Of a DNA stretch of 64,000 bases, positions 34,537 through 45,745 are shown in pieces (within the stretch, counting starts at the first letter, position 1; each line of letters begins with the position of its first letter). The position numbers and the translations under genes are program-made. The stretch lies in NCBI GenBank assembly GCA_002900995.3, contig CM035306.1, forward strand, positions 3,692,100 through 3,756,099, in the 5' to 3' direction. This DNA is from Ganoderma boninense. Its lineage: Eukaryota; Basidiomycota; Agaricomycetes; Polyporales; Polyporaceae. Under the pieces are notes generated by a model. It worked only from the letters and a program-made list of their open reading frames with translations, did not search any database and was not told where the DNA came from.

Positions 34537-35608
34537 ATGTCCCGCACCACCACCTCAGCCTATCCTCTCCCATCGGTGACAGCGGAGCCCACCTTCCAGC
34601 CTACAGCTGTCGTCCACGATTCCTACGACATCACTCTTCCTCCTGAGCACCCAGGGCTAGGTTGGACCCGCTTTGTTTGTATCTCCGACACACATTCCCA
34701 TATTTTTCCAGTCCCTCCCGGCGACGTTTTGCTGCATGCGGGCGACCTCTGTAGACATGGTACCCTCAAGGACCTTGAGGTGACAATCGACTGGCTGAAA
34801 GCCCTCCCACATGCCATCAAGTTGTACGCAGCATTTTACTTCTACATACAAATACGCGCGCCTTAATAAATCACCCTTCAGTTTCATCGCAGGCAACCAC
34901 GACGTGCGACTCTTTTCGACCTGCTTCTTTCCCACTCACGAGCTAATTCATCAGCTAGTTGTGTTTGGATGCCAACTATGAATCCGGCGGTCTCTTGCGG
35001 CAATTCAAGCCCTATAATCTCAGTGATAAGGTTGTTCGGACCCGCTTTTTCCTTATCTCTAGCACTCACGCAGATCCCTCAGGATCTCACAGCCGCACGA
35101 AAGCTTGTTCGTAGCAAGGACCTGCGCAAAGCTGGGATGATATACCTTAAGCACCAAGCCGCGGTTTATACATCGAGCACTGGCAGGAAGTACACGATAT
35201 ATGGCTCACCTGTAGGCCTCTTTTGCGCAGTTATTCTCCGCCTGTCTTACGCTTCCCTCCCAGGCTGCACCCTTTTACTCTATTGGCGCGTTTCAATACA
35301 ACCTGGGCGAAGGAAGGGCCATCTACGACCGTATCCCTCCATCGACAGACATTCTCTTGACGCATACACCCCCACTCCGGACAGGTGATGTCACCAAAGG
35401 TGGCAACAATGTAGGATGTCCAGAGCTAGCAGAGCGCCTCGCCCACAGTGACTTGGAGAACTGCAGGCTACACGTCTTTGGGCACATCCACGAGGCTCAT
35501 GGCGCAGCGATTGTCGGTCAGACAATGCAGAACCCTAACGGGCGCATAGCAGTTAATGCGGCTCTCCCGAGGATGCCCCTGCCGATCATCGTTGACCTCA
35601 AAGACTGA
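34537..35608 (+). CDS. Calcineurin-like metallophosphoesterase (about 287 aa)
   Basis: Exons 34537-34823, 34882-34903, 34959-35030, 35074-35211 and 35264-35608. The third intron is short (about 43 nt) and its donor is uncertain by a few bases. Metallophosphoesterase signatures appear in order: SDTHSH (metal 1), GDVLLHAGDLCRHG (bridging Asp), AGNHD (catalytic His/Asn, split by introns), LLTHTPP and VFGHIHEAHG at the C terminus. This set and length fit the MPPED/239-type branch of the calcineurin-like superfamily, binuclear metal hydrolases of phosphate esters; the natural substrate in fungi is not known. The second coding exon is only 22 nt. Head to head with GluRS, and followed 280 bp later by an F-box gene on the same strand. 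Confidence 0.88.
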
Positions 35609-35888
35609 CTACGAGACTGAGTTGATCCTGTGCGTTACGCCATTTACATTCTATGTATTGTTAGACGCCGTCAATATACCCACAACCATGCGCAGAAGCA
35701 TGCCATGGATCATGGAACCCATCTCGAGCAGGGGGTCTCGGCCTCGGCAATAGGGCCGCAATCCAGTGGGCAGCTTCCAATTCGCAGGATGATTTCGCAG
35801 CCTTCTCTTCAGGATATCACATATAATGGGTGGAAGGGGCTTTCCTGGTTTCGGCCACCACCACTATCACCACCACCACTACACGACC

Positions 35889-37032
35889 ATGGAAAACCTC
35901 GCGACAGAACTCCTCCTTGACATCTTCGATCTTGCCTGTGCTGACGATGCTCTTGCTGCCCGCTCACTGTCGCTAGTATCAAGAAGGGTCCACGAGGCGT
36001 CCCGCCCATTCCGTTTCCGGATCGTCTCGCTATATGCTACCACGGCGAACGTTCGAGCCCTCATCCACAGCATAGGCGTCGAACGCAAGCGGAGTCCCGA
36101 CATACTGCCCAAATGCCGTCATCTTTTCCTCCAATGTCCCGACCCGAGGGAGTGGGGGCACGACGCGACACTCACTTTCAAGAGCGCACTCATACCCACG
36201 TCCTTATCGTCGGATGAGCCGTACCCCGGTGTTTTCCCTTGGTCCAACTGCGGGCAAACTTGGAGCGCAAACCAGTGGGCTGGGAATCTCTCCTTGCTCC
36301 TAGACATTGTGGCGCAGGATCTCGAAACGTTCACATTCGTTACTTGTTCCGAGGTCGACGGGTCCATCACCTTTCCCTGTTCCTTTCCAGCATTACGCGA
36401 GCTTAGCGTCGTGGCGCGCGGGTTCCCCCTCGACTTCGGTCCAAACATGGGCCATCGCTGCTCCTTCCCTTCCCTGAGACGCTTGCACTTCGCGTCCCTA
36501 GGCGACTCAGAGAGTAGCCCAGGGGACCACCTCGCCACCCTCGTTCCACGCGCGCCGAAGCTCACGCACCTCCGTATCTCGCATCTCCCCCGACAGCGCA
36601 ACCTCTCGGCGCTCGTCCGGCTATATAGTTGCAGTGAGTACACCCCCTACATACTGTATCTGCTGCTTAACCTTAACTGTGAAACGTGGTTCAGGGAAGG
36701 ACGGGCCCCATACAGCCTTCGCAAACCTTGAGCGCGTCCTCATCCAGCCGGTCCCTCCATCCGAGAAATGCGGGCCCTCCATCATGTACTGCGACTTCGT
36801 CACCCGCCTGTGGTGCTCCGTACGGCCCGCACGGGTCCCGGTCTACCTCGTCCCCGGGGACGTCAGACTGCATGGCGCGGACCACAAAGCGTTCGTGCGG
36901 AAGGCGAGGGAGGAGTGGCGGGACAGGATCGCGGGCGGCGAGGGGTGCTGGGCGGTCAAGGAGCACTGGGCGAACCGGGGCGACGTCGGGCAAGTCGCCC
37001 CATGGCACCTCCTCATCATGGGACAGCTCTGA
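35889..37032 (+). CDS. F-box protein, family copy 2 (360 aa)
   Basis: Exons 35889-36633 and 36695-37032 in phase 1, intron GTGAGT...TTCAG; frame intact. The N-terminal F-box-like block reads MENLATELLLDIFDLACADD, then LSLVSRRVHEASRPFRFRIV; weak leucine-rich repeats follow (LRELSVVARGFPLDFG, LRRLHFASLGD, LTHLRISHLP). The second exon holds the family tail (NLERVLIQPVPPSEKCG, YCDFVTRLW, ARVPVYLVPGDVRLHG, AREEWRDRIAGGEGCW). I start at MENLATE; the frame is open upstream (a His-rich MGGRGF... extension from 35826), but a TATAA-like word at 35,822 makes that part more likely promoter or leader. Paralogue of the neighbours at 27,968 and 37,752. Probable Skp1-dependent adaptor; target unknown. Confidence 0.8.
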
Positions 37033-37751
37033 GCCGCGTTTGGTCAGTGGTTTGTTCCTTCCTTGCGCCTTCTACGCTTCTCTTCTCGCCTTGGCGCAGG
37101 CTGTCGAGGGGTTTTGGAGCTTCGTCGCCTGCGGAAATGAAAGAGGGTTGGACATGTGATGCGATCTAGGGCGGCGAGCTCCTCCTTATCGCTCTCACGG
37201 ATGTCGACACTTGTCTGGCGTTGCGGTCTCAAGCGGGCGCGTTGGATCAAAGGCGCTATGCGTGCAATATGCGTGTTAGATGGGGTGGGGTTGCTAGCTT
37301 CGAGTCGTCTCCCACCACCGCTGTCGTCGTTCCAGCTTCAAGGACCGTCCTTGCCAAACTCGTAGGTGCGTCTCGTAGTACCAGACAAAATCGTGTTCGA
37401 AGTACTGTGGCAATTGTGAGGCCTCTTGCTGCTCTACGGACAGCATTTTATCGCCACTCTCGACGTTCTGACGCTTTTCGCCAGCTTCCTGTGTCACGGC
37501 GTCGCCTCGCTTGTTTGCAATTGAATAGCCTTGGTCGGATCACTCGTTCTTTGAGTCAACGTTTGAGTCACCAGACGCACTGTGGTGCAGCTATATAGAG
37601 GGGCCATTCAGGCGGTCAACGTTCAACGTTCAACCCCCATCATAAGGTCGCTCCTGGGGTGCGTCGTTATCTTTTTCCAGGCCGACTGTGCAGGGCCGCT
37701 CACTGACACTTTAACTTACTTCAGCGTTCACACTTGGCTTGGCAAACCCAA
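37033..37751. promoter_or_regulatory. Spacer between tandem F-box genes, with TATA box
   Basis: 719 bp; the right part is the promoter of the third F-box gene. A CTATATAG word at about 37,589-37,596 lies some 155 bp before its ATG. A short direct repeat GTTCAACGTTCAA occurs near 37,617-37,633. The rest holds only short random frames. Confidence 0.45.
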
Positions 37752-38953
37752 ATGGATTCCCTTCCTGTCGAGCTCCTCACGCCTATATGCTTCCTCGCCT
37801 GCACCGATGGCGGCCCCACCGCCTGCTCTCTCGCGCTAGTATCCCGCCATATACACGCAATATCGCGCCCAGCTCGTTTCCACTCCGTCGCGTTCAGCGG
37901 CCCTCGAGTCCTCACCGCGGTACCTCAGTTCCTCGCGCGCCTGAAGGAGGAGCACGAACACCGGAAGCACGCCGCGGCCGCGTCGAGAGTCCGCCATCTC
38001 TTCGTCTCGGTGCTGCCTCCGCTCGCCGAGTCGCAGACAATGGTCTGGAAGGTGTACGTGTTTACCGTCACCACGCTCCTCCGCGCAGTCGCGCCGGACG
38101 TCGAGACCCTCTCTCTGGTGTTCTCGCCCTGGGGGTCCGACCCCGCTAAACCCATCGAGCTGGACGTAGAGTTCCCGAGGCTAAGGGAGCTGACCGTGTC
38201 TGGGGCCGCGTTCTCGGCCCCTCAGCTTGGGTCACCTGCCTTCCCTGCTCTTCGACGACTGCACTTGGTCTCCGGGCCGTGTTCGCGCGAGTGGACGTCG
38301 TTGACCCCGAACGTGACACACCTGCGGCTATCAGAGCTTCCTGACCTGGCCGTGAACCCAACCATCTCGTTCAGGGACTTGCAGATCTTCACCGGTGAGT
38401 GCTGTGCCCTGTCCACCTTAAATGGAGCCGCACATCCTCACGCGGACTCGCGTCCAAATCCAAAATTTCAGATCCCGGGCCCGAGTCTCTCTGGCTGACG
38501 ACGCTGACTGGCCCCGAGGCCCCGAACGACGAAGGCTCAACGCACTACCCGAACCTGCAGCAGGTCGTCGTCCAGCCCTCCCCGCTTCTGCGCTCCCGCG
38601 GCGAGGGCTTCTACCAGGACTTCGTCAGCTGGCTCTGGGTGTCCCAGCCCTCCGCCAGGGTGCCGATGTACCTCGTGCCCGCGGACAAGGGCGCAGACGT
38701 CGACCAGCGGGCCAAGCAGGAGCGCTGCAGCGCGAAGGTGAAGGCGCTCTGGCGTGCCGGCGTAGAGGGCTCCGTGGGCTGCTGGGAGCCGGAGGAGAAG
38801 TACGCGCACTTGGGGCGGAGGCGTGGGGACGACATGCCGCTCTACTTGAGACCGTGGCTGGCGGAGGTGCTGCGGGCCAGCGAAACACCGTCTGGCGTGG
38901 CGAGGGTGCGTTCTCGTTTTGCGCGCTGTTTCCTCGATTTCGATTTCGATTGA
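37752..38953 (+). CDS. F-box protein, family copy 3 (about 374 aa)
   Basis: Exon 1 37752-38394 (phase 1), intron 38395-38471 (GTGAGT...TTTCAG), exon 2 38472-38953. The F-box-like block is MDSLPVELLTPICFLACTDG, then SLALVSRHIHAISRPARFHS, closest to copy 1. Repeats include VETLSLVF, LRELTVSGAAF and LRRLHLVSGP. The tail reads YPNLQQVVVQPSP, FYQDFVSWLWVSQPSARVP and MYLVPADKGAD. The 3' end is uncertain: GTGCGT at about 38,906 could be a donor to a further exon after CAG at about 38,978 (ending near 39,061), in which one frame gives a plausible AGPAGWLKDIHRLVAGG tail. Phase does not favour that join, so I kept the simple stop. Predicted ubiquitin-ligase adaptor; target unknown. Confidence 0.75.
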
Positions 38954-39841
38954 TGTCGTTGTTGACGCTCCGGCAGGGATCGCAGGACCAGCGGGATGGC
39001 TCAAGGACATCCACAGGCTCGTCGCAGGGGGGTTGGAGACTCCGATCCGGGCCTCGAGCCTCGAGTAGTTTGGACGCGTAACATTTGAAGTCCTGCGCCA
39101 CAGGCTCTAGGAGACATGGAGACGATGCAGCGCAGAGTCGAAAAAGACCAGGAAATTTTTGAGCTTGGATACCAATGGGTACAGCACAGATGACGAGGTG
39201 CAGTCGGCGACGCCTGGCGAGTAACACTAACCTTTCCTGGTGGTATCTGCGTGTACTACTAGTATCAGCTTGATAGAGGGTCAGTCTATGTGCAAACTGC
39301 TCACTGCAGTATGTCCGGGAAGGCATGCTTTCTTTTTTCCGGCTGGCCCTTGTCGGAAACACGGGAAATGTACCGTACGTTCGACTACGCAAACAGTCTT
39401 TGTAGGATGCGACGAATCTCACCGGAATTCGGAATGCATCCGACGAGTAGTACTGTGGACTGCTGTGATTGAGCGAGACTACGATGGGTTGCATTTTTGG
39501 CATCGAAATGTAGTACGGAGATTGCAGTGGCACGGAGAGTGTGAAAAGATATGGTTGGATGAGTGTTGTCGTGGGTTTTAGAGGAGCCACTGCAAGCAAA
39601 TATGGAGTACCTGCCGAAAGAGGAAGTCGGGCTGCCTTGTTGGGCAGGCGATCATGAATTGTGCGGTCATGGCCATGACTCGAGGAAACGGGAAAATTTA
39701 TCAGAAGCCTGACTCGGACTCGGCCTCCACATCCCTCGCTCTCGCCCAGCCGCGTCTTCTTGGTTTGCCTTATATGCAGTCTACCTCTTGCTGATATATC
39801 CTTACCCTCTTCTTGCTGTCCACGATCACCACACGATCACA
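38954..39841. other. Intergenic, F-box 3' end to LEU4 promoter
   Basis: 888 bp. The left ~110 bp may include a last exon of the F-box gene. A CTTATATGC word at about 39,768-39,776 lies about 70 bp before the LEU4 ATG, with pyrimidine-rich leader sequence after it. No other gene or repeat seen. Confidence 0.45.
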
Positions 39842-42606
39842 ATGCCGATGCTGTGAGTAGCGCCAGGACAGTCTTTCCTCCTGTTGGAGGTGTAGTGCTC
39901 ATCTGCTCTCTTTACTCTCCCAGCGAGGACCCTTCCATTAGGTACCAACCCTACACCCCTCTCGACCTCCCCAACCGCCAATGGCCAGGCAAGGTCAATC
40001 GTGCGCCCCCAATATGGCTGTCCACCGACCTCCGCGATGGAAACCAGGCCCTGGCCAACCCCATGACCATTCCTCAAAAAATGGTTTTCTTCGAGACCCT
40101 CGTCAAGTGTGGCTTTAAGGAGATCGAGGTCGCGTACCCCGCCGCGAGTGAGACAGACTTCAACTTCGTGCGGATGTTGATCGAGGAGAATAGGGTGCCG
40201 GACGATGTGTGGCTGCAGGTTAGTCCTTACTCTATCCAACCCTGCCATTCAATACCACGAAGAGAGAAGCAATGAGACGCGAGACATATCCATCATCCTC
40301 ATACGTTTATGAGCCCGTCTCTTTCTCCGTGCTTTGAGTACTCGCTAACTGGACAGGGAGCTTAGGTCCTCACTCCTGCCCGGGAAGACCTCATCAAGCG
40401 CACAGTCGAGTCTGTAGCAGGAGCAAAACGTGCGATCATCCACATGTACAACGCGACATCTTGTCTGTTCCGCACAGTCGTTTTCCACAACTCAAAAGAA
40501 GAGACGGTCCGCCTCGCAGTGAAGCACACGGAGGTCGTTCGCAAGCTCACAGACGAGTGCACAGCGAAGCACGGGACTCAGTTCCGGTACGAGTACAGCC
40601 CCGAAACGTTCTCGCAAACCGAGCCCGAGTTCGCGCTGGAGGTGTGCGAGGCCGTGAAGAAGGCATGGGGGAGGGCGGGGCCTGCGTTTGAGGATAGGAT
40701 TATCTTCAATCTCCCCGCTACGGTCGAGATTGGCCCTCCGAACCATTATGCAGACTTGGTATGTTTTGAATTTACAAAGGCCTTCATGTGTAGAGCACTC
40801 GCTGACTTTTGGTCAAAGGTCGAGCACTTCTGCCGTCATATTTCAGAACGAGAGAAGATCTACATCAGCCTTCATCCACATAACGACCGCGGTACGCTCT
40901 AAAATCACGGTCGCAAGGCAGCGACTAGATCTCACGCGCATATAGGGACTAGCATTGCCGCTGCTGAACTCGGACAGTTGGCTGGAGCAGATCGTGTCGA
41001 GGGGTGCTTGTTCGGCAATGGCGAGCGCACAGGAAACGTCGACCTCGTCAACCTCGCTCTCAACCTCTACACACAAGGCGTTCACCCCAAAGTCGACTTT
41101 TCCGACATCCAGGCCGTCATCGACGTCGTTACCGCCTGCAACGACCTCCCCGTGCACCCTCGACATCCGTACGCCGGCGAGCTCGTCTTCACCGCGTTCT
41201 CCGGCTCTCACCAAGACGCAATCAAAAAGGGGTTCGAGGCCCAGCGCCAGCGCCACGCGAAGGCGAGAGCACAAGGCGAGCGCGAATACTGGGATATGCC
41301 CTACCTGCCTATCGATCCCGCCGACCTTGGATGCACATATGAGGCCGTCATCCGTGTCAACGCGCAGTCGGGCAAGGGCGGCATCGCGTATCTCGTCCAG
41401 CAGCACCTCGGTCTGGACATGCCGCGCAAGCTGCAGATCGCGTTCTACCAGGTCATTCAGGAGATCGCGGACCGCGAGGCGCGGGAGATGACCGTCGAGG
41501 ACATCACCACCGCGTTCCGGAAGACATACCACCTGGGTGGGTCCGCATATGAAGGCCGTCTTGCCCTCCGGTCGTTCAGGATCTCAGCAGAGTCTGCGCC
41601 CGGCGGCGACGTCGACGAGGCCGTCGACGAGCGACGCCAGTTCGACGGCACGATCCTGGTCGACGGGCAGCTGCGCGTCATCCGTGGCGACGGGAACGGC
41701 CCGCTGTCCGCGCTGCTCGACGCGCTCCGCACGCACCTCCAGGTCGACCTCTGCCTGCGCGAGTACTCGGAGCACACGATCAGCCAGGACGCGAGCGCCA
41801 AGGCGGCTTCGTTCGTCGAGCTCGTGTGGAACAGCGGCGACGTCAAGGGCACGCGCGCTGCGGCGGAGTCGTTCTGGGGCGTCGGGATCGACCCGGACAT
41901 CGCGGGCTCGGGGCTGCGCGCGGTGCTGAGCGCGGCGAACAACGCGATCGCGGACCGCGCGCTGCCGGAGCTGAAGCTAAGCGTGGGGTCCGGCTTCAGC
42001 GCGGCGTCGGGCCAGGCGGACGTCGCGACGGCGATCCTGAACCTGCTGCGGCTCGAGCTGCCGCGGCGGCTGCAGGCGTCGTTCTTCGAGGCGGTGCAGC
42101 GCGCCGCAGCGGGGTCGGGCGGGGAGATCGCGTACGACGCGCTCGTCGGGCTCTTCCGCGAGACGTACGGGTACTACGAGGAGGAGGGCGAGCCGCGCTT
42201 CGCGGTCAAGAGCTTCAAGCTTGAGCACCTGAACGCGAGCGGGCGCGCGAAGCTCTCGGGCGAGTTCATCATCAACGGCAAGCCGGTCTCGCTCGCGGGC
42301 GAGGGCAACGGGCCGCTCTCGGCGGCGGTCGAGGCGGTCAACCGGGGCTTGGACGGGCGGGTGTCGATCCGCGAGTACGCGGAGCACTCGATTGGGGAGG
42401 GCTCGGAGGTCAAGGCGGCGTCGTACGTCGAGGTTGCGTACGAGGGCCCGGGGGGCAGCCCGAAGCTGACGACGTGGGGCGTCGCTATCGACGGCGACAT
42501 CACTGCGTCGGGGCTGAAGGCGGTCTTGGCTGCGACGAAGGCCGTGGAGCACGCGGACGAGGTGGCGAGGAAGGCTGCTGCCCAGGCTGGGAAACAGAAG
42601 GCCTGA
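39842..42606 (+). CDS. LEU4: 2-isopropylmalate synthase with duplicated regulatory domain (810 aa)
   Basis: First committed step of leucine synthesis: acetyl-CoA + 2-oxoisovalerate to 2-isopropylmalate. Exons 39842-39852 (11 nt), 39924-40218, 40366-40758, 40819-40891 and 40946-42606; all phases agree. The catalytic TIM barrel shows the metal-binding [15 protein letters not shown], the [11 protein letters not shown] strand, [20 protein letters not shown] (HxH metal ligands) and [19 protein letters not shown] linker subdomain follows ([28 protein letters not shown]) and then a LeuA dimer domain (about residues 458-596). A second, diverged linker ([28 protein letters not shown]) and a second LeuA dimer domain ([14 protein letters not shown] to [20 protein letters not shown], about residues 670-795) come next. 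The usual fungal enzyme is about 620 aa with one such unit; the extra ~190 aa equals one copy. The LeuA dimer domain binds leucine for feedback inhibition, so the duplication may change regulation. Convergent with HIS1. Confidence 0.96.
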
Positions 42607-42862
42607 AGGAGAGCGAAGAGTGCACAAAAAGAGATGTATACCGGAAGCCAGCTGTATCTACCAAAGAATGTCGAACGTCTCTATCTTTGTATCATGTACC
42701 GGACTCTTTCTCTGTTCTTGCGCACTAATGAAGCAACTTATTCGTAGGAATGCATTGCTTTTTTACCCCACATGCACGATTGTACATTGCGCGATGGTAC
42801 ATATGTTCTACAAATGAGGGTCTCTACTCCCCCGCTCAACGTGTACGGTGATCATGCGGCAT

Positions 42863-44145
42863 CTACACTCTACAGTTATCAAGATTGAATATCATGATGT
42901 CCTCCGCCCCGATCTTCACCAGCTCGTCCATCGAGTCCGCGATTTTGCTCTTCTCCACCATGACGCTCACCGCGACCCAGCCTTCCTCCTCTAGCGGGCT
43001 GATCGTCGCCGCACGCCGTCCCGGTGTGATGGAGGTCGCCTGGGCGAGACCGGCGCGGTGGATGTTGTACTCGCAGACGACGTAGCGGCTCGCGGCGACG
43101 ACGCCCGCGATCCGGCTCGTGATGACCTTGATTAGCGGCTCGAGCGCGAGGTGTTTTGGCGTGCTCGACTTGATGAGGACCGCCTCGGTCCTCAGGAGGG
43201 TCGCGATGGCGTGCAGGCCCGCTGCGCGCATCGTGTCTCCCGATTCTGGGCGTGGTCGTCAATCACTGCTGAGCTGCACACGCTGGACAGAACGCACCGA
43301 CAAGGTCCACTGTGGGCGTAGCGCGTTGCAAATCAGGAGGTCAGATTTACGTTGACGTCGACGTGGGGGATTGGCGGACGCACCGATACCATCAGCGAGC
43401 CGAGCGAGCACGCGGCCTCGACGCTGCCGCCGACGTACTCGATGCGCGTCTGCTCGCCGTCGGCGCGCTGGAGGCGGGCGTCGACGTCCTTGAAGTACTG
43501 GGCGGCGAGGACCTCGAAGGAGGTGACGACGCGCTTGCCGGCGAGGTCGTCGACGGACTTGATGGGGCCCGCCTCGGGCACCTGCACCTGCAGCGCGCAC
43601 TTGCCGAAGCCGAGCTTGAGCACCTCGGTGACGTGCTTGTCCATCTGCGCCTCGAGGATCACGTCCTGGCCGGTGATGCCCAGGTCGACGTTACCCTTGC
43701 CGACGAACGAGGGGATGTCGGCTGCGGGGAGGAAGACGCTGCGGCAGCATGCGGCGCGGGGGGGAAGAGGGGGGGGTCAACGCGGGGTTCCGTGCGGGCA
43801 GGAGGGGAATGGGGAGACGGACAGGCGATGTTGTGGTTCTTGACGAGGCACACGTCTAGTCTGTGGTGTCTCCGGAATTGGATGTCGGCACCTGTGTGCG
43901 GGTTTGTCAAGCCTGCGTAAAATACCGAGAGGGGTTGTGCGACTCACCTGAGAGGAGCTCAAGGCATTTGTCGTGTAACCTCCCTATAGGCACGGCGTAG
44001 GTTAGATGTCGAGTCTGTGGGCCTGCCAGTGTGGCGGGTGGACCGACCTTTCTTCGGGATGGCGAAGAGGAGTCGTCCGTCGAGAGCTTCCGCGTCTGCA
44101 GCGAAGCTCAGCTGGGGCCCATCTTGTTGGACGCTACTCACTCAT
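42863..44145 (-). CDS. HIS1: ATP phosphoribosyltransferase (303 aa), with micro-exon and apparent frameshift
   Basis: First step of histidine synthesis: ATP + PRPP to phosphoribosyl-ATP. Exons: 44145-44142 (just ATGA), 44095-44048, 43983-43948, 43891 to about 43819, 43738-43384, 43309-43298 (12 nt) and 43245-42863. The protein matches the yeast type: RLLFAIPKKGRL, FLPAADIPSFVGKGNVDLGI, LQVQVPEAGPIKS, SGDTMRAAGLHAIATLL, then the C-terminal HisG_C histidine-sensing part TPGRRAATISPLEEEGWVAV and LVKIGAEDIMIF ending NCRV. The 12-nt exon supplies VDLV between ADGI and ESGDTM, as expected. In exon 5 one base is missing near 43,396-43,402: the frame reads EAACSLG, and LADGI continues in the next frame. 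Adding one base gives phase 1, needed by the micro-exon. The donor of exon 4 (GTCTCC) is weak and may be misplaced by a few bases. Confidence 0.93.
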
Positions 44146-44479
44146 CTGATGGGTATATGTAGGCGAATCGGTGGGAGCGTATGGCGAATGGGAGAGATGG
44201 GCCGAGTCATTGGGAGGAGCTCTCGGACTTGAAAGATTCAAATGCTATAGATTAGATTACTCCGGAGCGCCAGGGCGATCCGATGGTGCCGGATTCGCAC
44301 AACGAACGTTCATCCCATTTATATCCGATCAGGGCTGCGGCCTTGAACATTGTGCACTCGTCCATCTCCTCGTTCCGACGTGGTCAATCGCAGCAGTACG
44401 TAGTATCTTCTATGGAGATGAAGCTGCAGTACCCGCTACAGAGAAACACCGTGAAAGCCATAACAACACCCAAACATGG

Positions 44480-45745
44480 CTATGATCCATTCAATCCCAA
44501 CGCCTCCAGGTAAATCCTCAACGTAAGAGCGGGATCAACCCAGAGGACCTACGAAAATTGATGATCATGAGGGGTGTCCAAGTGACATCAGTGTGAGAGA
44601 ACATCGTACAAACGGTTTGCAACTTACGTAGTGGTTGACGCTGTGGACGATTCTGAAGTTGACGAATCCACCTCCGCGGGCGGCATTGTCGTTCTCCACC
44701 GCCCAGAACGCGGGCAGCGAGAACGGCTGACTTAAATCCCCGGAGAACACCCAGACCTTCATCTCCGGCACAATGGCTCGGATCTCCTCGTCGAAGCACG
44801 CCTTTTTGTAATTGGCTTTAACCTGCGTGCCACATGAGATGGCGAGCGGTATGTCGGACGAGTGGTGTATCGGGTCGTGGAAGACGCGCGCGATCTCGTC
44901 CTCGGCCATCGTGTCGACGGTGGGAAGGCGCACGAGGGACGGGTTGATGTCGTACGTGTGCATGCCAAGGTTGCGGGCGGTCATGTCCCACTGCTTGAAG
45001 TACCCAGTCTGCCACTCCTTGTCGAGCATGAACGACGGGAAGTTTCGCGGGCCCCAGGCTGCGGGGAGGCGGGGTTTCCCGACCGACACCGCAAGAGGAT
45101 CTAGGTTTCGGAAATCAGTACCAGGAACAAGGGACCGGGAAGCTATCAATGGAAGCGGAACTCAAACTCACCGTGCAGGAGAAGTCCCCTCATGTGTGCC
45201 CCCCACCGGGTTTGAAAAGACACCGAGAGCGTGTCCAGGTTAGCCACCGCGGCCAGCGCAAAGACGCTTCCAAAGCCATATCCTACAACCGCGAATCCCC
45301 CTGATTTCCCGTCACTAGATATTGGCAGGAGACCGTTCTGCTCGATGAAGTTGCAGATGAAAGTAGCGATCTCTGCTCCTCTGTCGCGGAGGAAAACCCG
45401 CTTGTCCTCGCCGTCAGACGACGAAAAGGCACCTCGCTCTTGAGGGGACAACGGAGTGGAGCCAGGATAGTCTCTACGACTGATGGCAACGAACCTCACG
45501 TTCGCTTCGGATGCGTGAGCCATCACTCTTTCGAAAGCGTCTTCCAACCAAGCCAAAATCAAAATCAAATACGGTTCCAATAGCGACTACCCGCGACATT
45601 GTAACTCACGATTGGTGAAATAAAATCCATGGAGCGCGAATATGGTGACGTAGTGCTGTATGAACGCGCCTGCCACCCTTGCGGGTATCCCGCTGTCGAT
45701 GTAAGACAGCTGCGTACCGTTGTCATCTACGACCATTGACAGCAT
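44480..45745 (-). CDS. Alpha/beta-hydrolase-fold protein, nucleophile serine replaced (348 aa)
   Basis: Exons 45745-45610, 45540-45172, 45100-44628 and 44548-44480; all phases agree and the frame is intact. The N-terminal strand pattern and ALHGFYFTN (oxyanion HG region), ISRRDYPGSTPL and the elbow AVVGYGFGSVFALAAV fit the alpha/beta-hydrolase fold. The usual G-x-S-x-G nucleophile elbow here reads G-Y-G-F-G, so glycine takes the place of the catalytic serine. A lid-like stretch follows (WGPRNFPSFMLDKEWQTGYF). MKVWVFSGDLSQPF is where an acid residue could lie, and RIVHSVNHYV is where the catalytic His is expected. Family members I recall from basidiomycetes keep the serine. It may be catalytically dead or use another chemistry. 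A second in-frame ATG at 45,736 is an alternative start. Substrate unknown. Confidence 0.75.
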
